The notes: a model not told the origin generated them from the sequence alone. A DNA stretch of 64,000 nt from JBGTGT01 sp051439375 (GCA_051439375.1 JBFRWB010000195.1:4791-68790); one strand, 5' to 3'; shown: positions 27,908 through 36,015, numbered from the stretch's first letter. Numbers and translations: made by a program.

Positions 27908-27972
27908 ATTTATCTGTCTGAAGCCCTAGGACTCAAAAATGAAGATTTTTGCTCTTTTCTTCATAAATGAAT

Positions 27973-28060
27973 CGGTTTTAGACCTTGATATTCGGGTTTC
28001 CTTTTATTTATTACTTATTATTTATTACTTATTACTTAAACCCGAAGGGTTTTGATAATT
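27973..28060 (-). repeat. Dispersed element with taagtaa heptamers, copy 1
   Basis: Read on the minus strand, this segment starts AATTATCAAAACCCTTCGGG, continues with TTTAAGTAATAAGTAATAA-type heptamers, and ends near CTAAAACCG. The same order is found on the plus strand at 35893-35989, so the two copies are inverted relative to each other, about 8 kb apart, and differ mainly in heptamer count. Confidence 0.75.
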
Positions 28061-28129
28061 CCCATAGCTGTGAGACGGGAAAACGTTATAATTAATTTTG
28101 TTGTTTAGAAATGTTAAGAATAACAAATC

Positions 28130-29116
28130 ATGGTTTTATATTATGTACTAGGTGCTGTTGCTTCCTTGCTGTTAGGCGGCATCATTGTTTATTTAATGAC
28201 GGCTCGTAGCTACGAATCTTCAGAAACAGTAGCAAATTCCTATGATCAATGGACAGATGACGGTATTTTGGAGTTTTATTGGGGAGATCATATTCATTTA
28301 GGTCATTACGGTTCACCACCACAACGTAAAGATTTCTTACAAGCTAAAGCGGATTTTGTTCACGAAATGGTTAAATGGGGCGGTTTGGATAAACTCCCTC
28401 GTGGAACAACTGTTTTAGATGTGGGGTGTGGTTTTGGCGGTAGTAGCCGTATCCTAGCGAAAGATTATGGATTTGATGCAACAGGAATTACGATTAGTCC
28501 CAAACAGGTAAAACGGGCGCAAGAGCTAACAGCAGAAGGCTTAACTGCCCAATTTAAAGTCGATGATGCTTTAAACCTTTCTTTTCCTGATAATAGCTTT
28601 GATGTGGTTTGGTCGATTGAAGCGGGTCCCCATATGCCAGATAAAGCGAAATATGCCTCAGAAATGATGCGAGTCTTAAAGCCCGGTGGTATTTTAGTGG
28701 TTGCTGACTGGAATCAACGAGATGACCGTCAAATTCCCCTTAATTTCTGGGAAAAACCTGTCATGCGCCAATTATTGGATCAATGGTCCCACCCCTCTTT
28801 TTCTAGTATCGAAGGCTTTTCTGAACAAATCGCTGAAACAGGATTAGTGGATGGGGAAGTAATTACAGCAGATTGGACTAAAGAAACCCTTCCGTCTTGG
28901 TTAGAATCGATTTGGCAAGGAATTGTCCGTCCTCAAGGCTTAATCCGCTTTGGTTTCTCTGGATTTATTAAATCTCTACGGGAAGTTCCCACCATGCTTT
29001 TAATGCGGGTTGGCTTTGGTAGTGGCCTTTGTCGCTTCGGAATGTTTCGTGCAGTGAAATCAGTTAATAATTCTTCTACAACGACTACAACTGCAAACGA
29101 AATGGTTGGTGTTTAG
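28130..29116 (+). CDS. 2-methyl-6-phytyl/solanesyl-benzoquinone methyltransferase (Sll0418-like)
   Basis: The enzyme methylates a prenylated benzoquinol with S-adenosylmethionine, a step shared by plastoquinone and tocopherol synthesis in cyanobacteria. The N-terminus is a single membrane helix (about 3-24). Residues 35-60 contain YDQWTDDGILEFYWGDHIHLGHYG, broken here by the family-specific WGDHIHLGHYG block. SAM motif I is VLDVGCGFGG (about 99-108), and the post motif is FDVVWSIEAGPHMPDK. The length of 328 residues and the C-terminal VGFGSGLCRFGMF match Synechocystis Sll0418 closely as I remember it. It is a single gene between repeat-rich spacers. Confidence in the subfamily is high. Confidence 0.9.
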   Translation: MVLYYVLGAVASLLLGGIIVYLMTARSYESSETVANSYDQWTDDGILEFYWGDHIHLGHYGSPPQRKDFLQAKADFVHEMVKWGGLDKLPRGTTVLDVGCGFGGSSRILAKDYGFDATGITISPKQVKRAQELTAEGLTAQFKVDDALNLSFPDNSFDVVWSIEAGPHMPDKAKYASEMMRVLKPGGILVVADWNQRDDRQIPLNFWEKPVMRQLLDQWSHPSFSSIEGFSEQIAETGLVDGEVITADWTKETLPSWLESIWQGIVRPQGLIRFGFSGFIKSLREVPTMLLMRVGFGSGLCRFGMFRAVKSVNNSSTTTTTANEMVGV

Positions 29117-29225
29117 AAGCTATGAGGTGTTAGGTTTTAGGTGTTAGGTTTTAGGTGCTAGGTATGAGGTTTAAATCGTTTAAAACTAAAACCACCCAAC
29201 CAGCAAACCCATAACCTAACATCTC
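29117..29225. repeat. Heptamer repeats (ggtgtta / ggtttta)
   Basis: The spacer begins with alternating GAGGTGTTAG and GTTTTAG heptamer-like units and then a looser complementary stretch (aaaccacccaacc, cataacctaac). It belongs to the same repeat families as the arrays in the pix operon. Confidence 0.65.
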
Positions 29226-29283
29226 TATTTGACAAAAATATTCTTATCCAAAATTCAGGTTAATTAGGTTTTAATTAACAGTT

Positions 29284-30462
29284 ATGTCAGATAAAATTGC
29301 AATTATCGGGTCAGGAATTGGTGGGTTAACCCTTGCTTGTGCATTAAGTAAAAAAGGAATTGACTATCAACTCTACGAACAAGCAGATTCTTTTGAAGCA
29401 TTAGGTTATGGGATTCAAGTCAGCCCCAATGTGGTAAGAGTTTTACATGAATTAGGGTTAGAAAAACCGTTAAAAGACATTTCTCATTTATGTCAAGGGT
29501 TTGAATTACGTTCTTTTTCTTCGGATGAAATCTTAGCCCAATGGAAACTAAATAGTCAAGTTCCTTATTATCAATGTCGGCGTGCTGATTTACATCAATT
29601 ATTATTTGATAGTCTTCCTGATAAAAATAAAATTTGCTTTTCTCATCGTTTATCATCCTTTCAACAAGAAGAGAAATCACTGGTTTTAAATTTTTCTCAA
29701 CAAAAATCAGTTACAACTAAGGCAATGGTAGCAGCCGATGGTGTGCGTTCTCAAATTAGAAAAACATTTTTTGCTCAAAGTCAGGTTAGATATGCAGGTT
29801 ACACGGCTTTTCGGGCTATTTTACCGTTTAAATCTCATTATAATTATATATTAGGAAAAGCAATGGTTTGGATGGGAGAAGATCATCATGTTGTTGTTTA
29901 TCCTAATGGTAGTCAACAAGAATGGATTAATGTGGTTTTAGTCTTAAAAAATAAAAACTGGAATGAGGAAGGCTGGTCAATTTTAGCAGATAAAAATACA
30001 GTGGCTAAAAACTTTAATAATCAATCTTCTTTATTAAAGAAAATTCTTGATGATATAGTTGCAAGCCCTGAACCTTGTCTAAAATGGGGCTTATTTCTCC
30101 ATGAACCCCTCCCTTATTGGTCTAAAGGCAATATTACCCTATTAGGAGATGCAGCCCATCCTATGCTACCATTTCAGGCGCAAGGGGCAGCAATGGCCAT
30201 AGAAGATGCTTATATTCTAGCAACTTGTTTAGCCCAAGCAAAAGAGATAAAAACCGCTTTTGTTAACTATCAAACTATCCGTTTACAAAGAACAGCAAAC
30301 GTTCAAAAAGTTTCTCGTAAAAATGCAGATGTTTTTCATGCGTCGGGTTTAACTGCTATCGCAAGAGATAATGTTTTTCGCATTTTATCTCAACTTAATC
30401 CTAATTTTTTTAATCAGCGTTCCGCTTGGATTTATGATTATGATGTTAGTAAGTATAGTTAA
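29284..30462 (+). CDS. FAD-dependent aromatic-ring monooxygenase family protein
   Basis: This 392-residue flavoprotein belongs to the PHBH/salicylate-hydroxylase-like family. The N-terminal Rossmann motif GSGIGGL (about residues 9-15), the DG motif in AADGVRSQIR (about 151-160), and the second FAD motif GDAAHPMLPFQAQGAA (about 289-304) are all present. Such enzymes hydroxylate aromatic or quinone-like substrates using NAD(P)H and oxygen. No pathway partner is adjacent, and the preceding quinone methyltransferase is separated by a repeat-rich 167-base spacer, so a link to quinone metabolism is only suggestive. The gene is more AT-rich than its upstream neighbour, which may mean later acquisition. 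Confidence 0.82.
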   Translation: MSDKIAIIGSGIGGLTLACALSKKGIDYQLYEQADSFEALGYGIQVSPNVVRVLHELGLEKPLKDISHLCQGFELRSFSSDEILAQWKLNSQVPYYQCRRADLHQLLFDSLPDKNKICFSHRLSSFQQEEKSLVLNFSQQKSVTTKAMVAADGVRSQIRKTFFAQSQVRYAGYTAFRAILPFKSHYNYILGKAMVWMGEDHHVVVYPNGSQQEWINVVLVLKNKNWNEEGWSILADKNTVAKNFNNQSSLLKKILDDIVASPEPCLKWGLFLHEPLPYWSKGNITLLGDAAHPMLPFQAQGAAMAIEDAYILATCLAQAKEIKTAFVNYQTIRLQRTANVQKVSRKNADVFHASGLTAIARDNVFRILSQLNPNFFNQRSAWIYDYDVSKYS

Positions 30463-30494
30463 TTTTAATGTGTTAATCCCACTTTGTAAATGAT

Positions 30495-30764
30495 CTAAGG
30501 AAAATAGCGATAAAATTCTCGTCGGTGTAAGACTCTCATAACTTCTATCTCATTTCCGTTAACTTCGATTCCGATACGATAATCACCGACACGAATACGA
30601 TAACGATTAGGATAACCTTTCATAGCTTTAATATTCGTTAAATTTTCTAAATTAGCTGCATTAGGAAGGGTTTCAAAGGTTAAGGCTTTAATCCGTTTAT
30701 AAATAGGTTGTGATTTTAGCTTTTTTAAATCTTTCAGAAAGAGTTGACGATAGCTTATCTGCAC
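30495..30764 (-). CDS. RelE/ParE-family toxin
   Basis: This 89-residue basic protein has the RelE-superfamily pattern: a helical LFLKDLKKLKSQP start, then strands with MKGYPNRYRIRVGDYRIGIEV and a final VLHRREFYRYFP. Family members cut ribosome-bound mRNA or inhibit gyrase. The gene lies directly after its antitoxin with two bases between them, the standard order. The C-terminal aromatic/arginine residues expected of RelE-like enzymes are present, so it may be active. Confidence 0.82.
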   Translation of the reverse strand: MQISYRQLFLKDLKKLKSQPIYKRIKALTFETLPNAANLENLTNIKAMKGYPNRYRIRVGDYRIGIEVNGNEIEVMRVLHRREFYRYFP

Positions 30765-30766
30765 AA

Positions 30767-30979
30767 TTATTCCTCTAAATATTCTAAAGCGGTATCTTTA
30801 TCTAATAAAGGGGTATTTTTTGCCTCATCCATTGCTTTATTTAAGCAATAATTTTCTAATGTTTCGCTTAAGTCTTCTAAGTTGGTTGTTTCTTGGGGGA
30901 AAATATCTTCCCAAATATCAATGGGGATAATAACGGCTTTTTTGTTACCTTTTTCATCGGTTAAGTATTCAAGTTTCAT
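30767..30979 (-). CDS. Antitoxin partner of the RelE-family toxin
   Basis: This 70-residue acidic protein begins MKLEYLTDEKGNKKAVIIPIDIWE, broken here after the typical beta-strand DNA-binding start seen in Phd/RelB-like cyanobacterial antitoxins, and has an acidic helical C-terminus ending LEYLEE. It precedes the toxin gene by two bases on the same strand. As in other type II systems it should neutralise the toxin and repress the shared promoter upstream of 30979. Confidence 0.78.
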   Translation of the reverse strand: MKLEYLTDEKGNKKAVIIPIDIWEDIFPQETTNLEDLSETLENYCLNKAMDEAKNTPLLDKDTALEYLEE

Positions 30980-31332
30980 AATTAACTTTCCTTTCTGTTT
31001 TGGATGGCTATCAGAATTTTAGCAACTTTTGCTCAAGGTTTTGACATTAAATTGATCATAGTCCATCATTTAATTAATTATAGTTTAAACTGTTCATTGT
31101 CTAAACTGTGATTTTTTTGATTGATTGAACAATATGATTAACGTAAAAAGGCAATCATTGACTCGCCTTGAAATTAATTTCAAGGAACCAATAAATAGTG
31201 TTCAATCAATTGAACTATAATGGCTCACCTTTTTTCTCTATATCAGTTATCTTTAGATAACGAATCATATAAGCCTTGTCAATTTATTGCAAGGTGGTTG
31301 TGTCATTTCAGTGATCATCATCCATCATTTAA
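30980..31332. other. AT-rich spacer with palindromes
   Basis: I see no gene here. The spacer holds a perfect 20-bp palindrome at 31166-31185 (CCTTGAAATT mirrored), a 16-bp one at 31200-31215 (GTTCAAT/ATTGAAC), and a CCTTG/CAAGG pair around 31275-31295. A segment near 31060-31105 (catcatttaatt...tttaaactgttc) resembles the end of the TPR gene at 31320-31360, so part of the spacer may be a decayed copy of that gene end. An ORF beginning at 31220 is not convincing. Confidence 0.45.
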
Positions 31333-32997
31333 TCACATTAATAATCGTTTAAACTGTTCCTCATCTCTAATCCCATCAAAATCACTGTCGGTTTTGGCCA
31401 TCTCTCCATAGCTTTCATCAAGATTAATCCCACTTTGCAAATTTTCAACCGCAAGGGTAACATTATTTTGCAGCGCATAAGCACAAGCTTTATTATAATA
31501 TACTTCATGAAAATTAGGTTTAAATTTAATGGCTTTATCGTAGGATAAGATGGCTTCATCTAATCTTCCTAAATCAGATAACGCATTCCCTCGGTTATAC
31601 CATGCTTCATGTTTATTTGGTTTAAATTCAATGGCTTTGTCGTAGGATAAGATGGCTTCATCTAATCTTCCTAAATTCCCTAACGTATTCCCTCGGTTAT
31701 ACCATGCTTGATGTTTATCTGGTTTAAATTCAATGGCTTTGTCGTAGGATAAGATGGCTTCATCTAATCTTCCTAAATTCCCTAACGCAATCCCTCGGTT
31801 ATACCATGCTTGATGATAATCTGGTTTAAATTCAATGGCTTTGTCGTAGGATGATATCGCTTCATCTAATCTTCCTAAATTAAATAACGCATTCCCGTAG
31901 TTATACCATGCTTGATGATCATCAAGTTTAAATTCAATGGCCTTGTCAAAGGAGGATAACGTTTTTTTAAATCTCCCTAATTTTTTTGACGTATCTCCTC
32001 GATTATTCCATGCTTGATGATAATCAGGTTTAATTTCAATGGCTTTATCGTAGGATAATATCGCTTCATCTAATCTTCCTAAATTAAATAACGCATTCCC
32101 TCGGTTATTCCATGCTTCATGATAATCTGGTTTAATTTCAATGGCTTTGTCGTAGGATAATATCGCTTCATCGAATCTTCCTAAATTACCTAACGCATTC
32201 CCTCGATAAAACCAAGCATCCTCATTATCAGGTTGTCGCTTCATCACTTGATTGAGGGTAGTTAAAGCATTTTCTAAATTCTCCGTTGCAATTAACATCT
32301 TGGCTAACTCTATCAATAAATCAATGCGCCGATTTTCCGCTAAGGTTTCCACACTGAGTAAATCTTGAATCTCTAAGATTTTCTTAGCTTTTTCAGCAGG
32401 AGATAACTTTTTATATTCCTCAAAGCTACCATTAATATAAAGCCAAAACGCCTTATTATCTGCACTCTCCTTATCTAACGGAAATTGCCAATAACCCGAT
32501 CGCCAATCAAAAAAGTCGGGAGTCCGCTTTATAACATATTTAAGCACAAAAAGGGGAATAAAAAAAACATAAGAGATAGGCAAACAATCTCGAAAGCGTT
32601 CTCGTTGTTGATTGAGATGATTTAAAATAGCGGGAATATCACTAAAATTATCATAACGAGTTTCTGTAATTTCGCCAAAGGTTTTTAGTTCATAGTCTAG
32701 CAAAGCGTAACCTAACCCTGTGATTAATAAAGTATCTATCTCCTGAGTCTGATAAATCGGTTTAACTAAATTGTATAAATTATCAATTGGTTTATCTAAG
32801 GCTAAAATATCTATCTTTTTCTGGCTGACTTCTTCTTGGATGCGTTTAATTAAATCCTGCTCATTTTCTTGGCCACAGCAAACAAAAAACAAGCCAAACC
32901 CTTGCTTATATTTTAACCCTCGAATCAGATTTTTAAAGTCTTCTTCGGGATCAATTTCTATATCTTCATCCCAATCAATTGCAGGTGGGGTTACCAT
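31333..32997 (-). CDS. TPR protein with N-terminal degenerate STAND-like domain
   Basis: From the ATG at 32997 the protein has 554 residues. The first ~230 form an alpha/beta domain without a Walker A motif. It contains YVFFIPLFVL and PDFFDWRSGYWQF; the PDFxxWRSGxxxF signature is one I associate with inactive STAND-type modules. A helical segment and eight TPR units of 34 residues follow (core LGRLDEAILSYDKAIEFKP), then a terminal AKTDSDFDGIRDEEQF. Six or seven TPR units are nearly identical at DNA level. The gene follows the P-loop NTPase gene on the same strand with a hairpin element between. The frame is open to 33066, but that part is the hairpin, and GGGAG lies upstream of 32997. Function is unknown. 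Confidence 0.75.
   Translation of the reverse strand: MVTPPAIDWDEDIEIDPEEDFKNLIRGLKYKQGFGLFFVCCGQENEQDLIKRIQEEVSQKKIDILALDKPIDNLYNLVKPIYQTQEIDTLLITGLGYALLDYELKTFGEITETRYDNFSDIPAILNHLNQQRERFRDCLPISYVFFIPLFVLKYVIKRTPDFFDWRSGYWQFPLDKESADNKAFWLYINGSFEEYKKLSPAEKAKKILEIQDLLSVETLAENRRIDLLIELAKMLIATENLENALTTLNQVMKRQPDNEDAWFYRGNALGNLGRFDEAILSYDKAIEIKPDYHEAWNNRGNALFNLGRLDEAILSYDKAIEIKPDYHQAWNNRGDTSKKLGRFKKTLSSFDKAIEFKLDDHQAWYNYGNALFNLGRLDEAISSYDKAIEFKPDYHQAWYNRGIALGNLGRLDEAILSYDKAIEFKPDKHQAWYNRGNTLGNLGRLDEAILSYDKAIEFKPNKHEAWYNRGNALSDLGRLDEAILSYDKAIKFKPNFHEVYYNKACAYALQNNVTLAVENLQSGINLDESYGEMAKTDSDFDGIRDEEQFKRLLM
31520..32215 (-). repeat. 102-bp tandem repeats coding TPR units
   Basis: About seven consecutive 102-bp units code the TPRs of the gene described here. 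Most copies differ by only a few bases, mainly in the codons just before and after the KPD turn. This is near-identity at DNA level, as expected from recent unequal recombination. Confidence 0.8.
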
Positions 32998-33022
32998 AAT
33001 TAAATTATTCTCCCTTTGGTTT

Positions 33023-33069
33023 GTAGTAAGCCCTTTAGGGCTTATAGATAAGGCTAAAGCCCTCACTAC
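33023..33069. repeat. Hairpin element between NTPase and TPR genes
   Basis: The ends GTAGTAAGCCCTTTAGGGCT and, reversed, GTAGTGAGGGCTTTAGCC form an imperfect inverted repeat of about 47 bp. It is a small dispersed palindrome type common in cyanobacteria. It overlaps the last bases of the NTPase gene and supplies its stop region. Confidence 0.7.
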
Positions 33070-34466
33070 GAACTTTTGTTTTTCCTATTTTCTAAAGCTT
33101 GTTTAAATTCAGGAATTCCACGAATGGGAGGGTGAACATCACACCATTTTTGTATTCCCCCTATCTCATCATCCCAGTTTTCTAAATCTTCTGCCCCATC
33201 TACTTCTTCCTCATCTAAATATTGATATTCTAAGATACATTGATTAAACAATAACTGTCGATAATCATCCGTTTGTCTTAAGGTTTTGCTGTCTGCAACT
33301 TCTGCGAGTAATGGCCATTGATGATCACTGACTGCTTCTTTTAACGTCATTCTATCCTTAGAAAGTACCAGTTTAACCGTCCTTGTATCAATGGGTAACT
33401 CAGAGGCTGAGTTAATAACGCCCTGCATTAATCGCAATAAATTTCTCACATATCCCCCACTCATTAAACATAATCCTTTGAGAATTTCGGGACTCTTAAA
33501 GAACTCTGTTTCTAAAGACAGATTCGATACATTGGAAACCGTTTTCACTCGTTCGTCAATCATTCTTTTCAATTGAGTTAACCCTTTCTCATATTCCTCA
33601 CCCTCTTTTTTTCGTACCATTACCATTGGTAAAATTAAAGGATTATTATCATATAAATTAGGAATAAAGGTTGCATTTTTAGAATAAAGTAAAGCCAAAG
33701 GAGTTGTATAAACTATATGACAATTTAATGATTTTAACTGTTCTGCATGATTGATAAAAATATGCTCATAGTTGCTTTGTTTATCTTCTTGAATCACTAA
33801 ACTAATGCGATCTAAACTATCTACCAGTAAAGCAATATCCCTAATGCCTTCAGGGAGTTTTTTTCTGGCTGAATCTAAATATTCATTGAGAATATCCACT
33901 AATTGCGGTGTGTGGGGATCAAGCTTTTTACGAATTTCTTGCCGTAAACTGGGTTCAGCTTTCATGGTTGTAGTAATCTTAACTAACTCAGAAATTTGTC
34001 CTTGTACCGTTACCGAATCAAACTTTAATTCTGTATTTAATAAAGTCTTTAACTCATCCCATCTCCCTTTAACCCAAGCCATCAATTTCTTGTCATCTCC
34101 ATACCCTTGCAAAGATTGTAATAAATGACGGGTACAAGCTAATAAAATATCCGTATATTGAGCATCCGTTGATTGAATATCATCCGCATCCGCATCAAAA
34201 TAAATCACACGAAATCCCCTTGATTCTAAAAAGTTCTTAAGACGAAATAATTCTGTTGACTTTCCTGCCCCCGTATGACCAGAATAAAGATAACAAGTCT
34301 TACGATTAGAGTTAGCAATACAATTTCCTAAGTCTTTAACAATATCTTGATCTCCCCTAACTGACTTACATTCAATATATCTTTTATCTCCTACTTGTAA
34401 CGGCGTAAAAGGATCAAAAGCATTAAACAAATCGGCTTGTAAATCAGGGGTTAAAGGAATAGACAT
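33066..34466 (-). CDS. P-loop NTPase (AAA/STAND-like) paired with the TPR protein
   Basis: This 466-residue ATPase has Walker A GHTGAGKST (about 62-70) and Walker B IALLVDSLD (about 212-220). The N-terminus LTPDLQADLFNAFDPFTPLQ precedes the P-loop, and the C-terminal third is helical and acidic. A sensor-like arginine patch (DRIS) follows Walker B. It resembles conflict-system or regulatory ATPases that have no fused effector. It is the first gene of a two-gene unit with the TPR protein, suggesting that the ATPase acts as the motor or switch and the TPR protein as its scaffold or recogniser. That division of work is inference; no known name fits. Confidence 0.75.
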   Translation of the reverse strand: MSIPLTPDLQADLFNAFDPFTPLQVGDKRYIECKSVRGDQDIVKDLGNCIANSNRKTCYLYSGHTGAGKSTELFRLKNFLESRGFRVIYFDADADDIQSTDAQYTDILLACTRHLLQSLQGYGDDKKLMAWVKGRWDELKTLLNTELKFDSVTVQGQISELVKITTTMKAEPSLRQEIRKKLDPHTPQLVDILNEYLDSARKKLPEGIRDIALLVDSLDRISLVIQEDKQSNYEHIFINHAEQLKSLNCHIVYTTPLALLYSKNATFIPNLYDNNPLILPMVMVRKKEGEEYEKGLTQLKRMIDERVKTVSNVSNLSLETEFFKSPEILKGLCLMSGGYVRNLLRLMQGVINSASELPIDTRTVKLVLSKDRMTLKEAVSDHQWPLLAEVADSKTLRQTDDYRQLLFNQCILEYQYLDEEEVDGAEDLENWDDEIGGIQKWCDVHPPIRGIPEFKQALENRKNKSS

Positions 34467-34504
34467 AACTTAAATCGGGTAAAGACTTTAAATGAAGTCG
34501 GAAG

Positions 34505-34550
34505 CGGTGCGACCCGACGGGACGTTCAGTCCCGTTCGGAAAGCGCACCG
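34505..34550. repeat. Strong stem-loop upstream of the NTPase gene
   Basis: An outer stem CGGTGCG/CGCACCG and an inner stem ACGGGAC/GTCCCGT with a GTTCA loop make a 46-base hairpin, much more GC-rich than the surroundings. It lies about 40 bases upstream of the NTPase start. It may be a mobile palindrome or a leader structure. Confidence 0.7.
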
Positions 34551-34571
34551 AGGAAATATAATTATAGAAAG

Positions 34572-34599
34572 ATGAGGACTTCTGCTGATATTTTGTTAA
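34572..34599 (+). repeat. 28-bp dispersed repeat (atgaggacttctgc), copy 1
   Basis: This segment matches 52393-52420 at 26 of 28 positions by eye, in the same orientation. Both copies lie in spacers. The match ends in ATTTTGTTAA. Confidence 0.65.
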
Positions 34600-34634
34600 C
34601 CCTATTTTAGCTAATTTGGCTATAAAAATAACAT

Positions 34635-34658
34635 AGGAACGTTGCATACAACGTCCCT
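34635..34658. repeat. Palindrome acgttg-cata-caacgt
   Basis: The 24-bp sequence around ACGTTG/CAACGT, flanked by agg and cct, is a small inverted repeat of a kind often scattered in cyanobacterial spacers. It lies upstream of the accessory NTPase gene and downstream of the psb35-like gene. Confidence 0.5.
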
Positions 34659-34710
34659 ACAAAAGCTTATAGATTTAGATTAGGTAATGCTTTTGAATTG
34701 TAAACTTCAC

Positions 34711-34941
34711 TTAGCTAATGGGTAGGTTGCTGCTGGCGTAAGCATCAGCCGTAAATGCAGGAATTCGGTCAGTATCAATCTCTTTACCCGTTACAGACTT
34801 AGCAATTTGCTCAAAAGACTCAGAACGCCAGTTTCTCTCGTGAATAGGCTTACTTTGTTCGCCTCGGAAATAGGCTTGAGTCCCGATAACTGCAGCCGCA
34901 CCCCAACCAATTAAGAATAACGCAATTAAAAAGGTAAACAT
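34711..34941 (-). CDS. psb35: Probable photosystem II assembly protein Psb35
   Basis: This 76-residue protein has one N-terminal membrane helix (about 3-22, FLIALFLIGWGAAAVIGTQA), then YFRGEQSKPIHERNWRSE, broken here, and a polar tail ending SSNLPIS. The motif PIHERNW after a single helix matches the small cyanobacterial protein Ssl2148/Psb35, which associates with CP47 and high-light-inducible proteins during photosystem II assembly. I base the name on remembered similarity. The gene has a GGAGGAC ribosome site just upstream of the ATG and stands alone, divergent from hisA. Confidence 0.6.
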   Translation of the reverse strand: MFTFLIALFLIGWGAAAVIGTQAYFRGEQSKPIHERNWRSESFEQIAKSVTGKEIDTDRIPAFTADAYASSNLPIS

Positions 34942-35117
34942 GGTGATTGTCCTCCAAAGACGAGTTATGTAAAGTTCTGTTAATCAACTTGTTAATAAAT
35001 GTAACAATTACTTGTCATGACTGTCAAGATATGCAATGTTCGGTTCTCACGCTATGTCATGATCGGTTGGAGAAAACTTGCTAAGATAAACAAGTTAGCT
35101 ACGTTTTAGTGTGATTT

Positions 35118-35894
35118 ATGGATGTTATCCCTGCCATTGACCTGTTAGACGGTCGTTGTGTCCGTCTTTATCAAGGAGACTATGAACAGTCCCAAGTTTA
35201 TGACGAAAATCCAGTTAAGGTTGCCCAACAATGGGAAGAACAAGGGGCGATTCGCTTGCATCTGGTGGACTTAGATGGAGCAAAACAGGGAAAACCTGTC
35301 AATTTAGGGGTTATACAATCAATTATTCAAGAAATTAAGATTCCTGTACAAGTTGGCGGTGGCTTAAGAACCTTAGAAAGTGTGCGTCAACTGCTAGACA
35401 ATGGGGTAACTCAAGTTATTTTAGGGACAATTGCCGTAGAAAACCCTGATTTAGTCCAAGAACTCTGTCAAACTTTTCCTAAGAAGATTATTGTCGGGAT
35501 TGATGCCCGTGATGGGAAAGTTGCTACCAAAGGATGGTTAGAAACCTCTGAGGTATTAGCCACTGATTTAGCTCAAAATATGGAGAAATTAGGGGCAGCA
35601 GCGATTATTTACACAGATATTAAGCGAGATGGTACATTAATCGGACCCAACAAAGAAGCATTAAGAGAATTAGCCAATAAAATTACAATTCCTGTCATTG
35701 CATCGGGAGGAATTAGTTCATTAACCGATGTGTTAGGTTTATTATCCCTTGAACCCTTGGGGGTGACAGGAATGATTACTGGCCGAGCCCTTTATACAGG
35801 GGATTTAAACCTTTCTGAAGCGATTAAGGCCGTAGGGGCTGGTAGATGGCAAGATATTCCTCCTTCTGGCGGAAATCCTTCTACATGGGCTTAA
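35118..35894 (+). CDS. hisA: Phosphoribosylformimino-AICAR-P isomerase (histidine biosynthesis)
   Basis: HisA catalyses the isomerisation of ProFAR to PRFAR, the fourth step of histidine synthesis. The protein has the (beta/alpha)8 layout with the first catalytic aspartate in IPAIDLLDG, HLVDLDGAKQG, the phosphate-binding VGGGLR, IIVGIDARDGKV, and the second catalytic aspartate in YTDIKRDGTLIGPN, then IASGGIS. The 258-residue length is normal. It is a single gene, as is common for his genes in cyanobacteria. Confidence 0.96.
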   Translation: MDVIPAIDLLDGRCVRLYQGDYEQSQVYDENPVKVAQQWEEQGAIRLHLVDLDGAKQGKPVNLGVIQSIIQEIKIPVQVGGGLRTLESVRQLLDNGVTQVILGTIAVENPDLVQELCQTFPKKIIVGIDARDGKVATKGWLETSEVLATDLAQNMEKLGAAAIIYTDIKRDGTLIGPNKEALRELANKITIPVIASGGISSLTDVLGLLSLEPLGVTGMITGRALYTGDLNLSEAIKAVGAGRWQDIPPSGGNPSTWA

Positions 35895-35989
35895 TTATCA
35901 AAACCCTTTGGGTTTAAGTAATAAGTAATAAGTAATAAATAAAATAAAATAAAATCCGAAGATTAAAGTCTGGCCATTATCTAAAACCG
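35893..35989 (+). repeat. Dispersed element with taagtaa heptamers, copy 2
   Basis: It begins AATTATCAAAACCCTTTGGG at the hisA stop codon, runs through TAAGTAATAAGTAATAAGTAA heptamers (given here in part), and ends near CTAAAACCG. It corresponds to the inverted copy at 27973-28060. The aaaccctttgggttt core could also act as a terminator hairpin for hisA. Confidence 0.75.
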
Positions 35990-36015
35990 CTTACTTAATA
36001 CTTATTATTGATGAA

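Larger units (their letters stand above)
27602..28129. other. Repeat-packed spacer of 528 bases
   Basis: This spacer has no gene. It holds, in order: a 28-bp palindrome, an aatgaaa/aatgaag heptamer array, a 70-bp dispersed element, a MITE-like inverted repeat, and an 88-bp dispersed element in inverted orientation relative to a second copy at 35.9 kb. The last ~65 bases should contain the promoter of the methyltransferase gene. Confidence 0.7.

Noticed and set aside
31220..31411. Short plus-strand frame overlapping the end of the TPR gene
   Set aside because: It runs antisense into the TPR coding region, with no ribosome site and an unconvincing composition.
32997..33066. Upstream extension of the TPR protein
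   Set aside because: The extra codons come from a hairpin element, and a GGGAG site precedes the internal ATG.
34444..34647. Small minus-strand frame covering the stem-loop upstream of the NTPase gene
   Set aside because: Most of it is hairpin repeat DNA, it overlaps the NTPase start, and the translation has no domain-like character.
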